DNA of 64,000 nucleotides from Mucilaginibacter sp. JRF (GTDB lineage Bacteria; Bacteroidota; Bacteroidia; Sphingobacteriales; Sphingobacteriaceae). The translations under genes and the position numbers were made by a program. Of the stretch, positions 9,565 through 20,400 are shown in pieces. The notes beneath the pieces are model-generated. The model was given only the letters and a program-made list of their open reading frames with translations, was not told the origin of the DNA and ran no database searches. Position 1 is the first letter of the stretch. Each line of letters opens with the position of its first letter. The stretch spans positions 186,001-250,000 of the forward strand of contig NZ_JADFBY010000002.1 in NCBI RefSeq assembly GCF_015223065.1, in the 5' to 3' direction.

Positions 9565-11091
9565 ATGAAAACGGTTAATAAAAATGACCATCCGGTAATA
9601 ATGGTGATATTTGGCGGTACAGGTGACCTTGCCAAACGTAAACTTATACCGGCATTATACAATTTGTACCTTGAAAGCTGGCTGCCCGATAATTTCGCTA
9701 TTATAGGCCTGGGCCGTACCGAATTAACGGACGACCAGTTCAGGGAGCGCCTGCACGAGGGTTTAGGTGAATTTTCGCGCAGCGGGGCACCTGATCCTGA
9801 AAAATGGGAGGCCTTTAAGGAGTCTATCTCTTACTTTCAGTCAAACATCAACGATGCTAAATCATACGCCGATCTGAACAAGAAGATGGAAGATCAGAGC
9901 AAGGCCTGGGGCGTACGTGCCAACAGGTTGTTCTATCTTTCGGTAGCGCCGCAGTTTATTGAGGCGGTTACCGTAAACATTAAAAAGGCAGGTTTGGCGG
10001 CTGATACCGCACGCGACCGCATGGTGATCGAAAAACCATTTGGCCATAATAAAGAAACCGCTATTGAGCTGAACAAGCTGCTTACTAAAACCTTTCACGA
10101 GGAGCAGATCTATCGTATAGATCACTACCTGGGTAAGGAAACCGTGCAGAATATCCTGGCTTTTCGCTTCGCAAACTCATTGTTTGAGCCGCTTTGGAAC
10201 CGTAATTATATTGATTACGTGCAGATAACCGTGGCCGAACAGGTAGGTGTTGAGGATCGTGGTGGTTACTACGAAGGCTCGGGCGCTTTGCGCGATATGA
10301 TACAGAACCACCTGTTGCAGATACTTTGCATGGTGGCTATGGAACCACCGGCATCATTCAAGGCTGAGGAAGTACGTAACCGCAAGGTTGATATTATGCG
10401 TGCCGTGCGCCGCATGAAGCATGACGAGGTGCACAAATACGCCGTGCGCGGTCAGTATGCCGAAGGTTGGCTGCAAGGTAAAAAAGTACCGGGCTACCGC
10501 CAGGAGCAAGGGGTAGATAAGCACTCGAATACGGAAACCTTTGCCGCTATCAAATTCTTTATTGATAACTGGCGCTGGCAGGATGTGCCGTTTTACCTGC
10601 GTACCGGTAAACGCATGCAGGAGAAAACCTCATCAATCACCATACAGTTTAAACCGGTGCCGCACTCCACTTTCCAGGAGCGCCAGTCGGATAACCTGAT
10701 GCCGAACAGATTGACCATCAATATTCAGCCGCAAATGGATATTCGCTTACGTTTTATGGCCAAAAAAACCGGCCTTGAAATGGAGCTGAACCCGGCCGAG
10801 ATGATATTTGATTACGATACCTGCTCAACCCAAACACCGGAGGCTTACGAAACCTTGTTGCTTGATGCCATGAGGGGTGATGCCACGCTGTTTATGCGAT
10901 CTGACCAGGTAGAGGAAGCATGGGATGTGATCACCCCGATACTGGAAACCTGGGAATCGCGCGACTCGCTTGATTTCCCTAACTACGCCGCCGGATCATG
11001 GGGCCCTGAAACCTCTGAGGCTTTGATAGCCCGCGAGGGCCATGTTTGGGCAATAAACATACATGCTAACGACCGTAAGAAAGACTGCTAA
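9565..11091 (+). CDS. zwf: Glucose-6-phosphate 1-dehydrogenase
   Basis: A 508-aa enzyme catalysing the first, NADPH-forming step of the oxidative pentose phosphate pathway. The coenzyme-binding [17 protein letters not shown] is at residues 15-31. The active-site motif DHYLGKE is at residues 186-192. Order gnd-zwf-pgl places the three oxidative-branch enzymes side by side. The stop codon at 11089-11091 is one base before the pgl ATG. Confidence 0.97.
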   Translation: MKTVNKNDHPVIMVIFGGTGDLAKRKLIPALYNLYLESWLPDNFAIIGLGRTELTDDQFRERLHEGLGEFSRSGAPDPEKWEAFKESISYFQSNINDAKSYADLNKKMEDQSKAWGVRANRLFYLSVAPQFIEAVTVNIKKAGLAADTARDRMVIEKPFGHNKETAIELNKLLTKTFHEEQIYRIDHYLGKETVQNILAFRFANSLFEPLWNRNYIDYVQITVAEQVGVEDRGGYYEGSGALRDMIQNHLLQILCMVAMEPPASFKAEEVRNRKVDIMRAVRRMKHDEVHKYAVRGQYAEGWLQGKKVPGYRQEQGVDKHSNTETFAAIKFFIDNWRWQDVPFYLRTGKRMQEKTSSITIQFKPVPHSTFQERQSDNLMPNRLTINIQPQMDIRLRFMAKKTGLEMELNPAEMIFDYDTCSTQTPEAYETLLLDAMRGDATLFMRSDQVEEAWDVITPILETWESRDSLDFPNYAAGSWGPETSEALIAREGHVWAINIHANDRKKDC

Positions 11092-11092
11092 C

Positions 11093-11836
11093 ATGATAAG
11101 TATATTTAAAGATAATGTAGAGCTTTGCACCGCCCTTGCCGATCTGTTTATCAGCACCGGTACATCGGCCATTGCTAAAAATGGCAGGTTTACGGTGGCG
11201 TTAACCGGTGGTTCATCACCGGTGGCGCTGCACAAAATACTGGCCCAGCCTGAGTACCAGGAACAGCTTGACTGGAGCAAGGTATTTGTGTTTTGGGGCG
11301 ATGAGCGCTGGGTGCCGTTAACAGATGAGAAAAGCAATGCCAAAATGGCTTTTGAAACCCTGCTTAACCATGTGCCTATCCCAAAGCAAAACATCTTCCC
11401 GATGTGGAGCGATGATAAGGATGCCAAGGCTTACGCTGCCGATTACGAGCAAATATTGCGTGGTTTTTTTGGCGAAGATGAAGCCAATTTCGACCTGCTG
11501 ATATTAGGCATGGGCGATGACGGGCACACCGCTTCATTGTTCCCGCATACCGAGGTGCTGCACGAGCGTACCAAATGGGTGGATGCCTATTACCTTGAGC
11601 CGCAGCAAATGTACCGCATCACGCTTACCGAGCCTTTCATTAACAAGGCGCAAAAGGTAGCGGTGCTGGTATTTGGCGCCAACAAGGCACCGGCATTGCA
11701 CGAGGTTTTAGAGGGTGAGCGCAATTTTGAGCAATACCCATCGCAATTGCTTAACCCAGCAAGCGGCAAACTGATGTGGATGGTTGATGAAGGCGCGGCC
11801 TCAAAACTGTCTGACGAAGCAAAAGCATCTAAATAA
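11093..11836 (+). CDS. pgl: 6-phosphogluconolactonase
   Basis: A DevB/SOL-type lactonase hydrolysing 6-phosphogluconolactone. Motifs: VALTGGSSPVALHKIL near residues 34-49, FWGDERWVPL, and LILGMGDDGHTASLFPH. The frame is open from 11063, but the ATG at 11093 gives a family-typical N-terminus (MISIFKDNVELC) and sits one base after the zwf stop, so I chose it. That gives 247 aa. Confidence 0.94.
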   Translation: MISIFKDNVELCTALADLFISTGTSAIAKNGRFTVALTGGSSPVALHKILAQPEYQEQLDWSKVFVFWGDERWVPLTDEKSNAKMAFETLLNHVPIPKQNIFPMWSDDKDAKAYAADYEQILRGFFGEDEANFDLLILGMGDDGHTASLFPHTEVLHERTKWVDAYYLEPQQMYRITLTEPFINKAQKVAVLVFGANKAPALHEVLEGERNFEQYPSQLLNPASGKLMWMVDEGAASKLSDEAKASK

Positions 11837-11854
11837 TTACACTTACTACAAGGA

Positions 11855-12844
11855 ATGGCTACAAACAAAGAGATAGTTATAGGGATAGACGTTGGTGGAA
11901 CCAATACCAAGTTCGGGCTGGTAGACAGCCAGGGAAACATACTTGATGAAGGGCGTATAAAAACCACCGATTATGCTACAGTTGAATTGTTTGTTGATGC
12001 CTTGTACGAGAACATTACGCCCCTGCTTAAAAACCATACCGATAAAACGGTAAAAGGCATAGGCATGGGCGCACCCAATGGTAATTTTTACACCGGCTGT
12101 ATCGATCATGCGCCTAACCTGCGCTGGGGTGAGGAAGTGCCCTTAGCCAAGCTGATGACTGATAAGTTTGACCTTACCTGCATACTTACCAATGATGCCA
12201 ACGCTGCCGCCGCCGGCGAAATGCAATATGGCATAGCCAAAGGTATGCAACACTTTATTGAGATAACACTGGGCACAGGTGTAGGCAGCGGTATAGTGGT
12301 TGATGGTAAGCTGCTTTACGGCTGCAACGGTATTGCCGGTGAGCTGGGGCATACCATCATCAGGCCGGGTGGGCGTAAGCACTGGTCAACTGGTTCGCGT
12401 GGTTCGGTTGAGGCATATTGCTCGGCAACGGGCATTGTTATTACCGCTAAGGAGCAGCTGAAAAAGAAGGCGTATCCTGATAGTAAACTGCGCCAGGTTA
12501 AGGTTGATGATATTACCGCCAAGGTGATCAATGAGCTGGCCGTGCAAGGCGATAAGCTTGCCCAAAAGGTTTACCAGATAACCGGTAGAATTTTAGGCGA
12601 GGCTTTGGCCAACTTTGTAATGTTTTCGTCGCCGCAGGCTATTGTGCTGTTTGGTGGTGTTATAAAGGCAGGCGATTATTTATTAAAGCCGGCCAAAAAG
12701 TATATGGAACTTAACCTGCTCCCTGCTTTCAGGGGGCGGGTTAAGTTACTTTTGAGTGATTTAAAAGAGGCCGATGCCGCTATTTTGGGCGCGAGTTCGC
12801 TGGTTCAAAAAAGCAAGGCTACCAGGGCTGTCCACCCGGTTTGA
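11855..12844 (+). CDS. ROK-family sugar kinase (probable glucokinase)
   Basis: A 329-aa ROK protein. The phosphate-1 motif is IGIDVGGTNTKFG, the catalytic Asp is in LTNDANAAAAGE, and the second glycine loop is TLGTGVGSGIVV. It would phosphorylate glucose (or a related hexose) to feed zwf immediately upstream. Oddly, the ROK zinc motif CxCGxxGCxE is absent: the aligned stretch reads HWSTGSRGSVEAY, so the three motif Cys are replaced by Trp, Thr and Ser. Its 3' end overlaps the convergent glucosidase gene by 40 bases. Sugar specificity is inferred from context. Confidence 0.88.
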   Translation: MATNKEIVIGIDVGGTNTKFGLVDSQGNILDEGRIKTTDYATVELFVDALYENITPLLKNHTDKTVKGIGMGAPNGNFYTGCIDHAPNLRWGEEVPLAKLMTDKFDLTCILTNDANAAAAGEMQYGIAKGMQHFIEITLGTGVGSGIVVDGKLLYGCNGIAGELGHTIIRPGGRKHWSTGSRGSVEAYCSATGIVITAKEQLKKKAYPDSKLRQVKVDDITAKVINELAVQGDKLAQKVYQITGRILGEALANFVMFSSPQAIVLFGGVIKAGDYLLKPAKKYMELNLLPAFRGRVKLLLSDLKEADAAILGASSLVQKSKATRAVHPV

Positions 12845-15411
12845 TGATTGGCGCCTAAACCCTCACCGGTTTCGGGATTAAAGTATTCAAAAAACGGAAT
12901 GTACTGTTTAAACTGTTCATCAAAATTGAACTTTAAACGGCCGCCGTTAACCGGGCGCTCTCCGCGCTCGTTAGTTAAAAACAGGTTTTGCAGGCGCTTG
13001 CTCAATTCATCGGCTATTTGTGCCAGGGTTAAGTATTGGCCCGACCGTGTTGGGTATTCCACCTTAAATTCATCGGTATAATACTCATGAAAATGCCTTA
13101 ACGAGCAAATAATGAGGTAATTCAGCGGAAACCATACCGGCCCGCGCCAGTTACTGTTACCGCCGAACATGAACGAGTCGCTCTCGCCGGGAATATATTT
13201 TACCGAATAGCCTGAGCCATTTAGCGTGTATTGATAAGGCTGCTGCTCATATTTTTTTGACAGGGAGCGTATACCATAATCCGACAAAAACTCCTCCGGA
13301 TCGAGCATCCGTTTCAGCAACAGCTTCATGCGGTGGCCACGCAGCAACGAGAACAAATGCTGATCGCCATTAACATCTCGCCAGCGGCTTACTAAGGCTA
13401 CCAGATCCGGGCGTTGTTCCTTAAACCATTCTAACCGGTGTATCAGTTCGGGCAGTTGCTGCCACTGGTTCTCTTTAAATACACTCACAGCAAATAGCGG
13501 TATCAGCCCGACTATCGAACGTAGCTTCAAGCGTTCCCAACTGCAATTAGGTTTGCGCAGCAGATCGTAGTAAAAGCCATCCTCATCATCCCACAAACCG
13601 TCAGATTCCTCGCCCATATTGGCAATAGAGCCTGCTATGTACATAAAGTGCTCGGCAAATTTAATGGCCATGCTCTCGTAAGCCTTGTTGGTTACGGCCA
13701 GTTCCATGGCCATGCGCATCATGTTGAGGGCGTACATGGCCATCCAGCTGGTGCCATCGGCTTGCTCTAAAAAGCCACCACCGGGTACGGGTTCGCTGCG
13801 GTTAAATATGCCTATGTTATCCAGCCCCAAAAAGCCACCCTCAAAAATATTGTTGCCCTCGCTATCCTTACGGTTAACCCACCAGGTAAAGTTGAGCAGC
13901 AGTTTTTGAAACACGTTTTCTAAAAACAGTGTATCGCCCTTGCCGGTAGCGGCTTTGTCCATTTCATAAACCTGCAAGGTGGCAACCGCCTGTACGGGTG
14001 GATTGGTATCGCTAAAATCCCATTCGTAAGCAGGTATTTGCCCGTTGGGATGCATGTGATTTACGCCGATCAATATCTGTAACTGAGCCTTAGCCAGCCC
14101 CGGATCAATAGGCGCTACAGCTATACAATGAAAGGCGTGGTCCCAGGCGGCAAACCAGGGGTACTCCCATTTATCGGGCATCAGCAAAATATCCTCGGCC
14201 ACAAAATGCTTCCACGATGTGTTTCGCCCTTTTCTGCGGTTGGCAGGTGGCGTTATATTACCGGCATCGCCATCAAGCCAGCGCTTAACGTTGTAGTTGT
14301 AATATTGCTTGCTCCATAATAAACCCGCCCAGGCCTGGCGCTGTACCAAACGCGCGTCGGCCGATTGTACGGTGGTTTGTTTGCCCGCGTAAAACGCATC
14401 AGCCTCGGTTAAGCGCAGTGCCAGGGTATCATCAAACTCCGTGAAAGGGGAGTTGGTTGCCACACGGCTCAGTCGTAAACGGATGGTTGCCTTGCCGCCC
14501 GCCTCAATTTCAAAATGATGCCAAACGGCCGCCTTGCTCCCGGTATGGTCGGGGTTTATAGCATCGATGTTGCCTTTTACAATGCGCTCGTTAAAGGCAT
14601 CCTTAACGTAAGGCGTTTTGTTATCTGTTTTATATAAGCGTCGGCGGTTGGTTTCGTTATTGGTGAAAAGGGTATCGGTAGGTTGCTCAAAGTATAGGTA
14701 GTAAGTACCCGTTGCTGCCGATGTAAGCTCAAAGGCATCCTTGCCGCTTTGCTTAATAACCGGGCGGGCATCACCTCCATGCCATGTTTTACGAAACCAT
14801 ATTTGCGGCAGCAAATCAACCGTGCTTTTTTGGCTGCCGCGATTGTGAACGGTGTATTGTATCAGTATATCATCAGCATCAACCTTGGCATATTCAGCAA
14901 ATACATCAAAATAGGCATTGTTGTCAAATATGCCTGTATCTATCAGTTCATACTCGGGTTTGTCCTTACCGGCGGCGGCGTTTTTTTGTATAAGCTGATC
15001 ATAAGGGAAAGCCTGCTGCGGATATTTGTACAGCATCTTCATATACGTATGCGAGGGCGTATTATCCAGATAGTAATACAACTCCTTTACATCCTCACCA
15101 TGATTGCCCTCGCCATTAGTAAGGCCGAACAAGCGCTCCTTCAGTATCGCGTCATGGCCATTCCATAGTGCAAGGCTTACGCAAATGTGTTGTTTATCAT
15201 CACAAATGCCTGCAATACCTTCTTCACCCCAGCGGTAGGCTTTGCTGCGGGCCATATCATGCGTTATGTAATTCCATGCATCGCCATTGGCGCTGTAGTC
15301 TTCGCGTACCGTTCCCCACTGGCGTTCAGATAAATAGGGTCCCCATTTAAGCCAGTTGGTCTTTCCGGTGTATTGGTCGGCTACGCGTTGTTCTTCAATG
15401 TTTTCAGGCAT
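12805..15411 (-). CDS. GH63-like glucosidase (MGH1-type alpha/alpha barrel)
   Basis: A large (868-aa) cytoplasmic glycosidase with no signal peptide. The barrel has KWEYPWFAAWDHAFH near the middle and ends with GLGANHQTGWTALVA, typical of bacterial GH63 and related mannosyl- or glucosylglycerate hydrolases and oligosaccharide glucosidases. The frame extends to a TTG at 15441, but the ATG at 15411 (MPENIEEQRVA) is the better start. The stop lies inside the 3' end of the ROK kinase gene (convergent overlap 12805-12844). Substrate is unknown; an alpha-glucoside is the family expectation. Confidence 0.85.
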   Translation of the reverse strand: MPENIEEQRVADQYTGKTNWLKWGPYLSERQWGTVREDYSANGDAWNYITHDMARSKAYRWGEEGIAGICDDKQHICVSLALWNGHDAILKERLFGLTNGEGNHGEDVKELYYYLDNTPSHTYMKMLYKYPQQAFPYDQLIQKNAAAGKDKPEYELIDTGIFDNNAYFDVFAEYAKVDADDILIQYTVHNRGSQKSTVDLLPQIWFRKTWHGGDARPVIKQSGKDAFELTSAATGTYYLYFEQPTDTLFTNNETNRRRLYKTDNKTPYVKDAFNERIVKGNIDAINPDHTGSKAAVWHHFEIEAGGKATIRLRLSRVATNSPFTEFDDTLALRLTEADAFYAGKQTTVQSADARLVQRQAWAGLLWSKQYYNYNVKRWLDGDAGNITPPANRRKGRNTSWKHFVAEDILLMPDKWEYPWFAAWDHAFHCIAVAPIDPGLAKAQLQILIGVNHMHPNGQIPAYEWDFSDTNPPVQAVATLQVYEMDKAATGKGDTLFLENVFQKLLLNFTWWVNRKDSEGNNIFEGGFLGLDNIGIFNRSEPVPGGGFLEQADGTSWMAMYALNMMRMAMELAVTNKAYESMAIKFAEHFMYIAGSIANMGEESDGLWDDEDGFYYDLLRKPNCSWERLKLRSIVGLIPLFAVSVFKENQWQQLPELIHRLEWFKEQRPDLVALVSRWRDVNGDQHLFSLLRGHRMKLLLKRMLDPEEFLSDYGIRSLSKKYEQQPYQYTLNGSGYSVKYIPGESDSFMFGGNSNWRGPVWFPLNYLIICSLRHFHEYYTDEFKVEYPTRSGQYLTLAQIADELSKRLQNLFLTNERGERPVNGGRLKFNFDEQFKQYIPFFEYFNPETGEGLGANHQTGWTALVALLF

Positions 15412-15531
15412 AATTAAGCTAATAGATAGGTTGTTGGGCAATAATAGCTAACCTTATTGTAATAATCACGTTTACATGGGTATCAAATATCATTAAGTTG
15501 TCAAAAATCCCCTGATTTGAATTTGGAATTC

Positions 15532-15555
15532 TTGTTTAAACTAAATGTTTAACAA
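15532..15555. promoter_or_regulatory. Candidate TetR operator (imperfect inverted repeat)
   Basis: TTGTTTAAAC at 15532-15541 and GTTTAACAA at 15547-15555 form an inverted repeat with one extra T in the left arm, ending 15 bases before the tetR start. This is the position expected for autoregulation of a TetR repressor that also controls the downstream efflux genes. Function is inference. Confidence 0.45.
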
Positions 15556-15570
15556 TTTTGTCAAACAAAT

Positions 15571-16161
15571 ATGGCAACACGAGATACAGGTACCGAAAAA
15601 TTGATCAAGGATACCGCCAAACGTGTTTTTTTTGCTGAAGGCCGTTTGCATGCCACCACCCAGGATATTGCCGACGCCGCTGGTGTTAACCGAACATTGG
15701 TTAACTATTATTTCCGCTCAAAAGATACGCTGATCACCCAGGTTTACGAGGAAGGGATGAATGACCTGAGCCAAAGGCTTGCACAGGTTATGGAAACTGA
15801 AAAACCTTTTAGAGAACGTATTGAAGATTTTATTGATGTATTCATGGCCGATTCGATGGAGTTTCCTTATCAGGAAACCTTCCTGATAACGGAGATGAAT
15901 ACCCGGGGAAATTTATATCACAAAGAGAACATGAGCGAAAAGGTGGAGAATTTTTCAAAGCAGATACAGGCCGAGATGGATGCGGGCAGGCTGGAGAAAA
16001 TGGACCCTATACATTTTGCCATGAACATGTTTTCGATGATGATCTATCCGCTGGTAATGAAACCCATGTACAAGCAATTTTACAGCATGGACGATGAGCA
16101 ATTCAACAGAATGATGCTGGAGCGTAAACAGCTGGTTTGTAATATGCTTTTTAAAAAATGA
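15571..16161 (+). CDS. TetR/AcrR-family regulator of the efflux operon
   Basis: A 196-aa regulator with an N-terminal TetR helix-turn-helix (ATTQDIADAAGVNRTLVNYY, residues about 28-47) followed by FRSKDTLITQVY. The remaining helices form a ligand pocket of unknown specificity. It lies 86 bases upstream of the RND adaptor gene on the same strand, an arrangement common for repressors of AcrAB-like pumps. A candidate operator sits directly upstream. Confidence 0.9.
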   Translation: MATRDTGTEKLIKDTAKRVFFAEGRLHATTQDIADAAGVNRTLVNYYFRSKDTLITQVYEEGMNDLSQRLAQVMETEKPFRERIEDFIDVFMADSMEFPYQETFLITEMNTRGNLYHKENMSEKVENFSKQIQAEMDAGRLEKMDPIHFAMNMFSMMIYPLVMKPMYKQFYSMDDEQFNRMMLERKQLVCNMLFKK

Positions 16162-16247
16162 AAATAATTTTAACAAATTTCAACCAAACTAATCAAACAA
16201 TCAAGTCACTAAATATCATGCACATATATCAATTTTCAAACATTACC

Positions 16248-17414
16248 ATGAGGACCAAAGCGTTTATAGTTGCCGGTTTAGGTTCGGCAGTGCTGTTATT
16301 ATCAGCATGTGGCGGCGGACAGCAGCAAGGCCAGGCAGGTGCCGGCGCTCAGCCCCCGCAAAGTTTCCCGGTATTTAAGATCACGCCGCAAAATACGGAG
16401 ATCAATGCCATTTACCCCGCTACCCTTGAAGGGCAGCAAAACATCGAGATACGTCCGAAGATTGACGGTTACGTTGATCAGATCTATATTGACGAAGGCA
16501 GCGTAGTTAAAAAAGGCCAGCTATTGTTCCGCATTAACGCGCCGCAATACGCGCAGGAAGTAAACACCGCCGCTGCCGCTATTGCCAGTGCCGAGGCTGA
16601 TGTTAACGCCGCCAAGCTACAGGTTAACAAAACCCGTCCGCTGGTTGAGAAAGGCATCATCAGTAAATTCGAGCTGGAAACAGCCGAGCTTACCCTGCAA
16701 TCGCGCGAGGCCGCGTTAAAGCAAGCTAAAGCGAGCCTGTCAAACGCTAAAACAAATTTGGGTTACACCACAGTTACCAGCCCGGTTAACGGTGTGGTAG
16801 GTGCTATCCCTTACAAACTGGGTAGTTTGGTAAGCAGCACAACTGCGCAGCCATTAACCACGGTATCAAACATTGGTAAGGTTTACGCTTACTTTTCGCT
16901 TAACGAGAAGCAACTGCTTGATTTTGCAAGGCACAACAAAGGCAAAACCCTCGATGAAAAATTAAAGCAACTGCCACCCGTATCATTAACATTAGCTGAT
17001 GGTACCGAGTATCCGGAAAAAGGTAAGGTTGAAACTGCTAATGGTTTAATCAATACCTCAACCGGTTCATCGCAATTAAGGGCGACGTTCGCTAACCCGT
17101 TAGGGCTTATCCGCAGTGGTGGTAGCGCTAACATCAGCGTACCGCAAAAAATTACCAATGGTGTACTGGTTCCGCAAAAATCAACTTTTGAGTTACAGGG
17201 CAAGCGTTTTGTTTACGTGGTTGATAATGCCGGTAAGGTAAAAAGCACCGAGATAACAACGGTTGAAGCTCCGGCGGGGCAATACTTTGTAGTTACCGAA
17301 GGTGTTAAGGCCGGTGAAACCGTAGTGTTTGATGGTGTGGCCAACCTACAGGATGGCATGACCATACAGCCTGATACCAAAGGTGGCGAAGCCGCTTACA
17401 AAGACGTAAAGTAA
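16248..17414 (+). CDS. RND efflux periplasmic adaptor (AcrA/MexA type), lipoprotein
   Basis: A membrane-fusion protein linking the inner-membrane pump to the outer-membrane channel. The frame is open from 16158, but the ATG at 16248 gives a clean lipoprotein signal with the lipobox Cys in LLLSACGGG. Barrel-sandwich halves appear as GYVDQIYIDEGSVVKKGQLL and NLGYTTVTSPVNGVVG, separated by a coiled-coil hairpin rich in Ala/Glu (about residues 100-165). It is followed by the pump gene after 54 bases. About 388 aa, normal for the family. Confidence 0.94.
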   Translation: MRTKAFIVAGLGSAVLLLSACGGGQQQGQAGAGAQPPQSFPVFKITPQNTEINAIYPATLEGQQNIEIRPKIDGYVDQIYIDEGSVVKKGQLLFRINAPQYAQEVNTAAAAIASAEADVNAAKLQVNKTRPLVEKGIISKFELETAELTLQSREAALKQAKASLSNAKTNLGYTTVTSPVNGVVGAIPYKLGSLVSSTTAQPLTTVSNIGKVYAYFSLNEKQLLDFARHNKGKTLDEKLKQLPPVSLTLADGTEYPEKGKVETANGLINTSTGSSQLRATFANPLGLIRSGGSANISVPQKITNGVLVPQKSTFELQGKRFVYVVDNAGKVKSTEITTVEAPAGQYFVVTEGVKAGETVVFDGVANLQDGMTIQPDTKGGEAAYKDVK

Positions 17415-17468
17415 TAACGAATTATTAAGGGTACCGATGTGCCCTTGCAACCTCAGCACAACAACTAT

Positions 17469-20400
17469 ATGTTACGCAAATTTATTGAAAGGCCGGTACT
17501 CTCTACCGTTATATCGGTCATCATAGTTATACTGGGTATACTGGGGCTAACCACGCTGCCAATATCCCAATACCCCGATATCGCGCCGCCAACGGTGCAG
17601 GTTTCGGCATCATACACCGGCGCTAATGCCGAGGTGGTGATGAATAGTGTTATTGTACCGCTTGAAGAACAGATAAACGGTGTGGAGAACATGACCTACA
17701 TGACCTCTAAAGCCGCCAATGATGGTACAGCAACCATTACCGTTTACTTTAAACTGGGTACTGATCCCGATCTGGCAGCGGTAAACGTGCAGAACAGGGT
17801 ATCAAAAGCTACCCCATTGCTACCTGCCGAGGTTACCAAGGCGGGTGTTACCACCAGCAAGCAGCAAAGCAGTATGGTGATGGTGTTCGCGCTGCAAAGC
17901 TCAAACAAATCATTCGACCAGACATTTTTGCAGAACTATGCCGCCATTAACGTATTGCCACAGGTAAAGCGTATCAATGGTGTGGGTGATGCCATCTCTT
18001 TCGGATCGCAGGATTACTCGATGCGTATTTGGCTTAAGCCTGATGTTATGGCTACTTATGGCCTTATACCAGCTGATGTTAACGCCGCCCTTGCCGAGCA
18101 GAATATTGAAGCCGCACCGGGTAAGGTAGGCGAAAACAGCAAGCAATCATTCGAGTACGTACTTAAATACAAAGGCCGCTTAAAAAAACCTGCCGAGTTT
18201 GAGAACATCGTTATCCGCTCAGCAGGTAACGGGCAGTTTTTACGCCTTAAGGATATAGCACGTGTTGAATTAGGCGCGTTAAGCTACAGTGTTACTACCG
18301 AAACCAATGGCGAGCCATCAATAGCGCTGGCTGTATACCAGGCAGCAGGATCAAACGCGCATGAGATGATTCAGCAGATTGATGAAACGCTTGTGCAGGC
18401 AGCAAAAACTTTCCCGCAGGGCGTTAAGGTAACGCACATCTTTAGCGCTAATGATTTCCTTGACGTATCTATCGAAAAGGTAATTCACACGCTTATCGAG
18501 GCATTTATCCTCGTGTTTATCGTGGTATTCATCTTCCTGCAGGATTTCCGCTCAACGCTGATTCCGGCCATTGCCGTGCCGGTAGCTATTGTGGGTACAT
18601 TCTTCTTCCTGCAATTGTTCGGTTTTACCATCAACCTGTTAACCTTGTTTGCGTTGGTGTTAGCCATCGGTATTGTGGTGGATGATGCCATCGTGGTAGT
18701 TGAGGCCGTACACGCCAAGCTGGATAACGGTGCCAAATCAGCCAAAAAAGCTACCGTAACCGCCATGAACGAGATCAGCGGCGCGGTAATATCTATTACC
18801 CTGGTTATGGCCGCGGTATTTATCCCGGTAACATTCATCACCGGTTCATCGGGTGTGTTTTATAAACAATTTGGTTTAACACTGGCTATTTCCATCATTA
18901 TATCGGCGGTTAACGCGTTAACGCTGAGCCCGGCGCTGTGTGCCCTGTTATTAAAACCGCATCCGGAAGGAGAACATCATAAAACAGGTTTACTTAACCG
19001 CTTTTACGCGGCCTTTAACGCCGGTTTTGATGCCGTTACCGAAAAATACAAACGTTCGGTAGGCTTCCTGTCTGTTAAAAAATGGATAGCGGTATTGGGT
19101 ATAGCTGTGTTTGGCGTACTGTTCTGGTACCTGTTAAAAACCACACCAAGCGGTTTCGTGCCCGATGAGGATCAAAGCTTTATCATGGCCGATATCAGCC
19201 TACCTCCGGCGGCATCGTTGGAGCGTAGTATCGAGGTATCAAATCAGGTTGGTAAAATGGTACAATCGCTACCCGAGGTTGAATCGGTTACACGTGTTGC
19301 CGGTACAGGCTTGTTAAGCGGCGCGGGCGGTTCATACAGTATATTGTTCATAAAACTGAAAGATTGGAAGCTGCGTGAAGGTGCCGAGCATAGTGTTTCA
19401 GCCGTTACAGGTAAGATGTTTGGCATGACGGCCGGTATCAAAGCCGCCAAGATCATCTTCTTCGCGCCACCATCACTGCAAGGTTTTGGTAACAGCAGTG
19501 GTTTTGAGCTGCAATTGCAGGATCGTACCGGCGGCAGCATCGAAAATTTCATGGCTGTTAATGGTAAATTCCTGGGTGCTTTAAATCAGCGTCCCGAAAT
19601 TCAATACGGTGCTACCTTCTTTAACACCAACTTTCCGCAATACGAGGTTGATGTAAACGTAGCCAAGTGTAAGGATGCCAATATTGGTGTTGATGCCGTG
19701 TTGGGTACACTGCAAGGTTATTTTGGTGGTTTGTATGCATCAAACTTTAACGAGTTTGGTAAACAATACCGTGTAATGATACAGGCTGATGCGGGTTTCC
19801 GCGGCACGCCTGAGAGCATGACCAAAATATTTGTGCGTACCAATGATAATGTGATGGCGCCGATATCAGAGTTCGTGACCCTGAAAAAAGTTTACGGTCC
19901 GGAATCTATCAGCCGTTTCAACCTGTTCACATCCATATCAATAACCGGTGCGCCTAAGCCTGGTTTTAGTACGGGTGATGCCATCAAGGCCGTACAGGAA
20001 GTTGCCGCGCAAACATTACCAACCGGTTATGGCTACGAATTCTCTGGCCTTAGCCGTGAGGAGATATCAAGCGGTAGCCAAACACTGTTCATCTTCGCAC
20101 TGTGTTTAATATTCGTATACTTCCTGCTTAGCGCGCAGTACGAGAGCTATATTCTGCCATTCGCGGTATTGCTTTCACTGCCTGTAGGTTTGGCCGGCGC
20201 GTTTGTGTTCGCCAAAATATTCGGTGTACAAAACAACATCTATTTACAGATCACGCTCATCATGCTCATCGGTTTGCTGGCCAAAAATGCCATCCTTATC
20301 GTAGAGTTCGCGGTGATGCGCCGCAAAGGTGGTTTGAGCATTATTGATGCCGCCATTGAAGGTGCCGTAGCCCGTTTACGCCCTATCCTGATGACATCGT

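Noticed and set aside
11063-11092. Upstream start for pgl overlapping zwf
   Set aside because: It adds ten residues ([10 protein letters not shown]) not expected for the family, while ATG 11093 lies directly after the zwf stop.
14749-15168. A 139-codon plus-strand frame with hydrophobic stretches
   Set aside because: It lies opposite the GH63-like gene and shows only composition-driven hydrophobicity.
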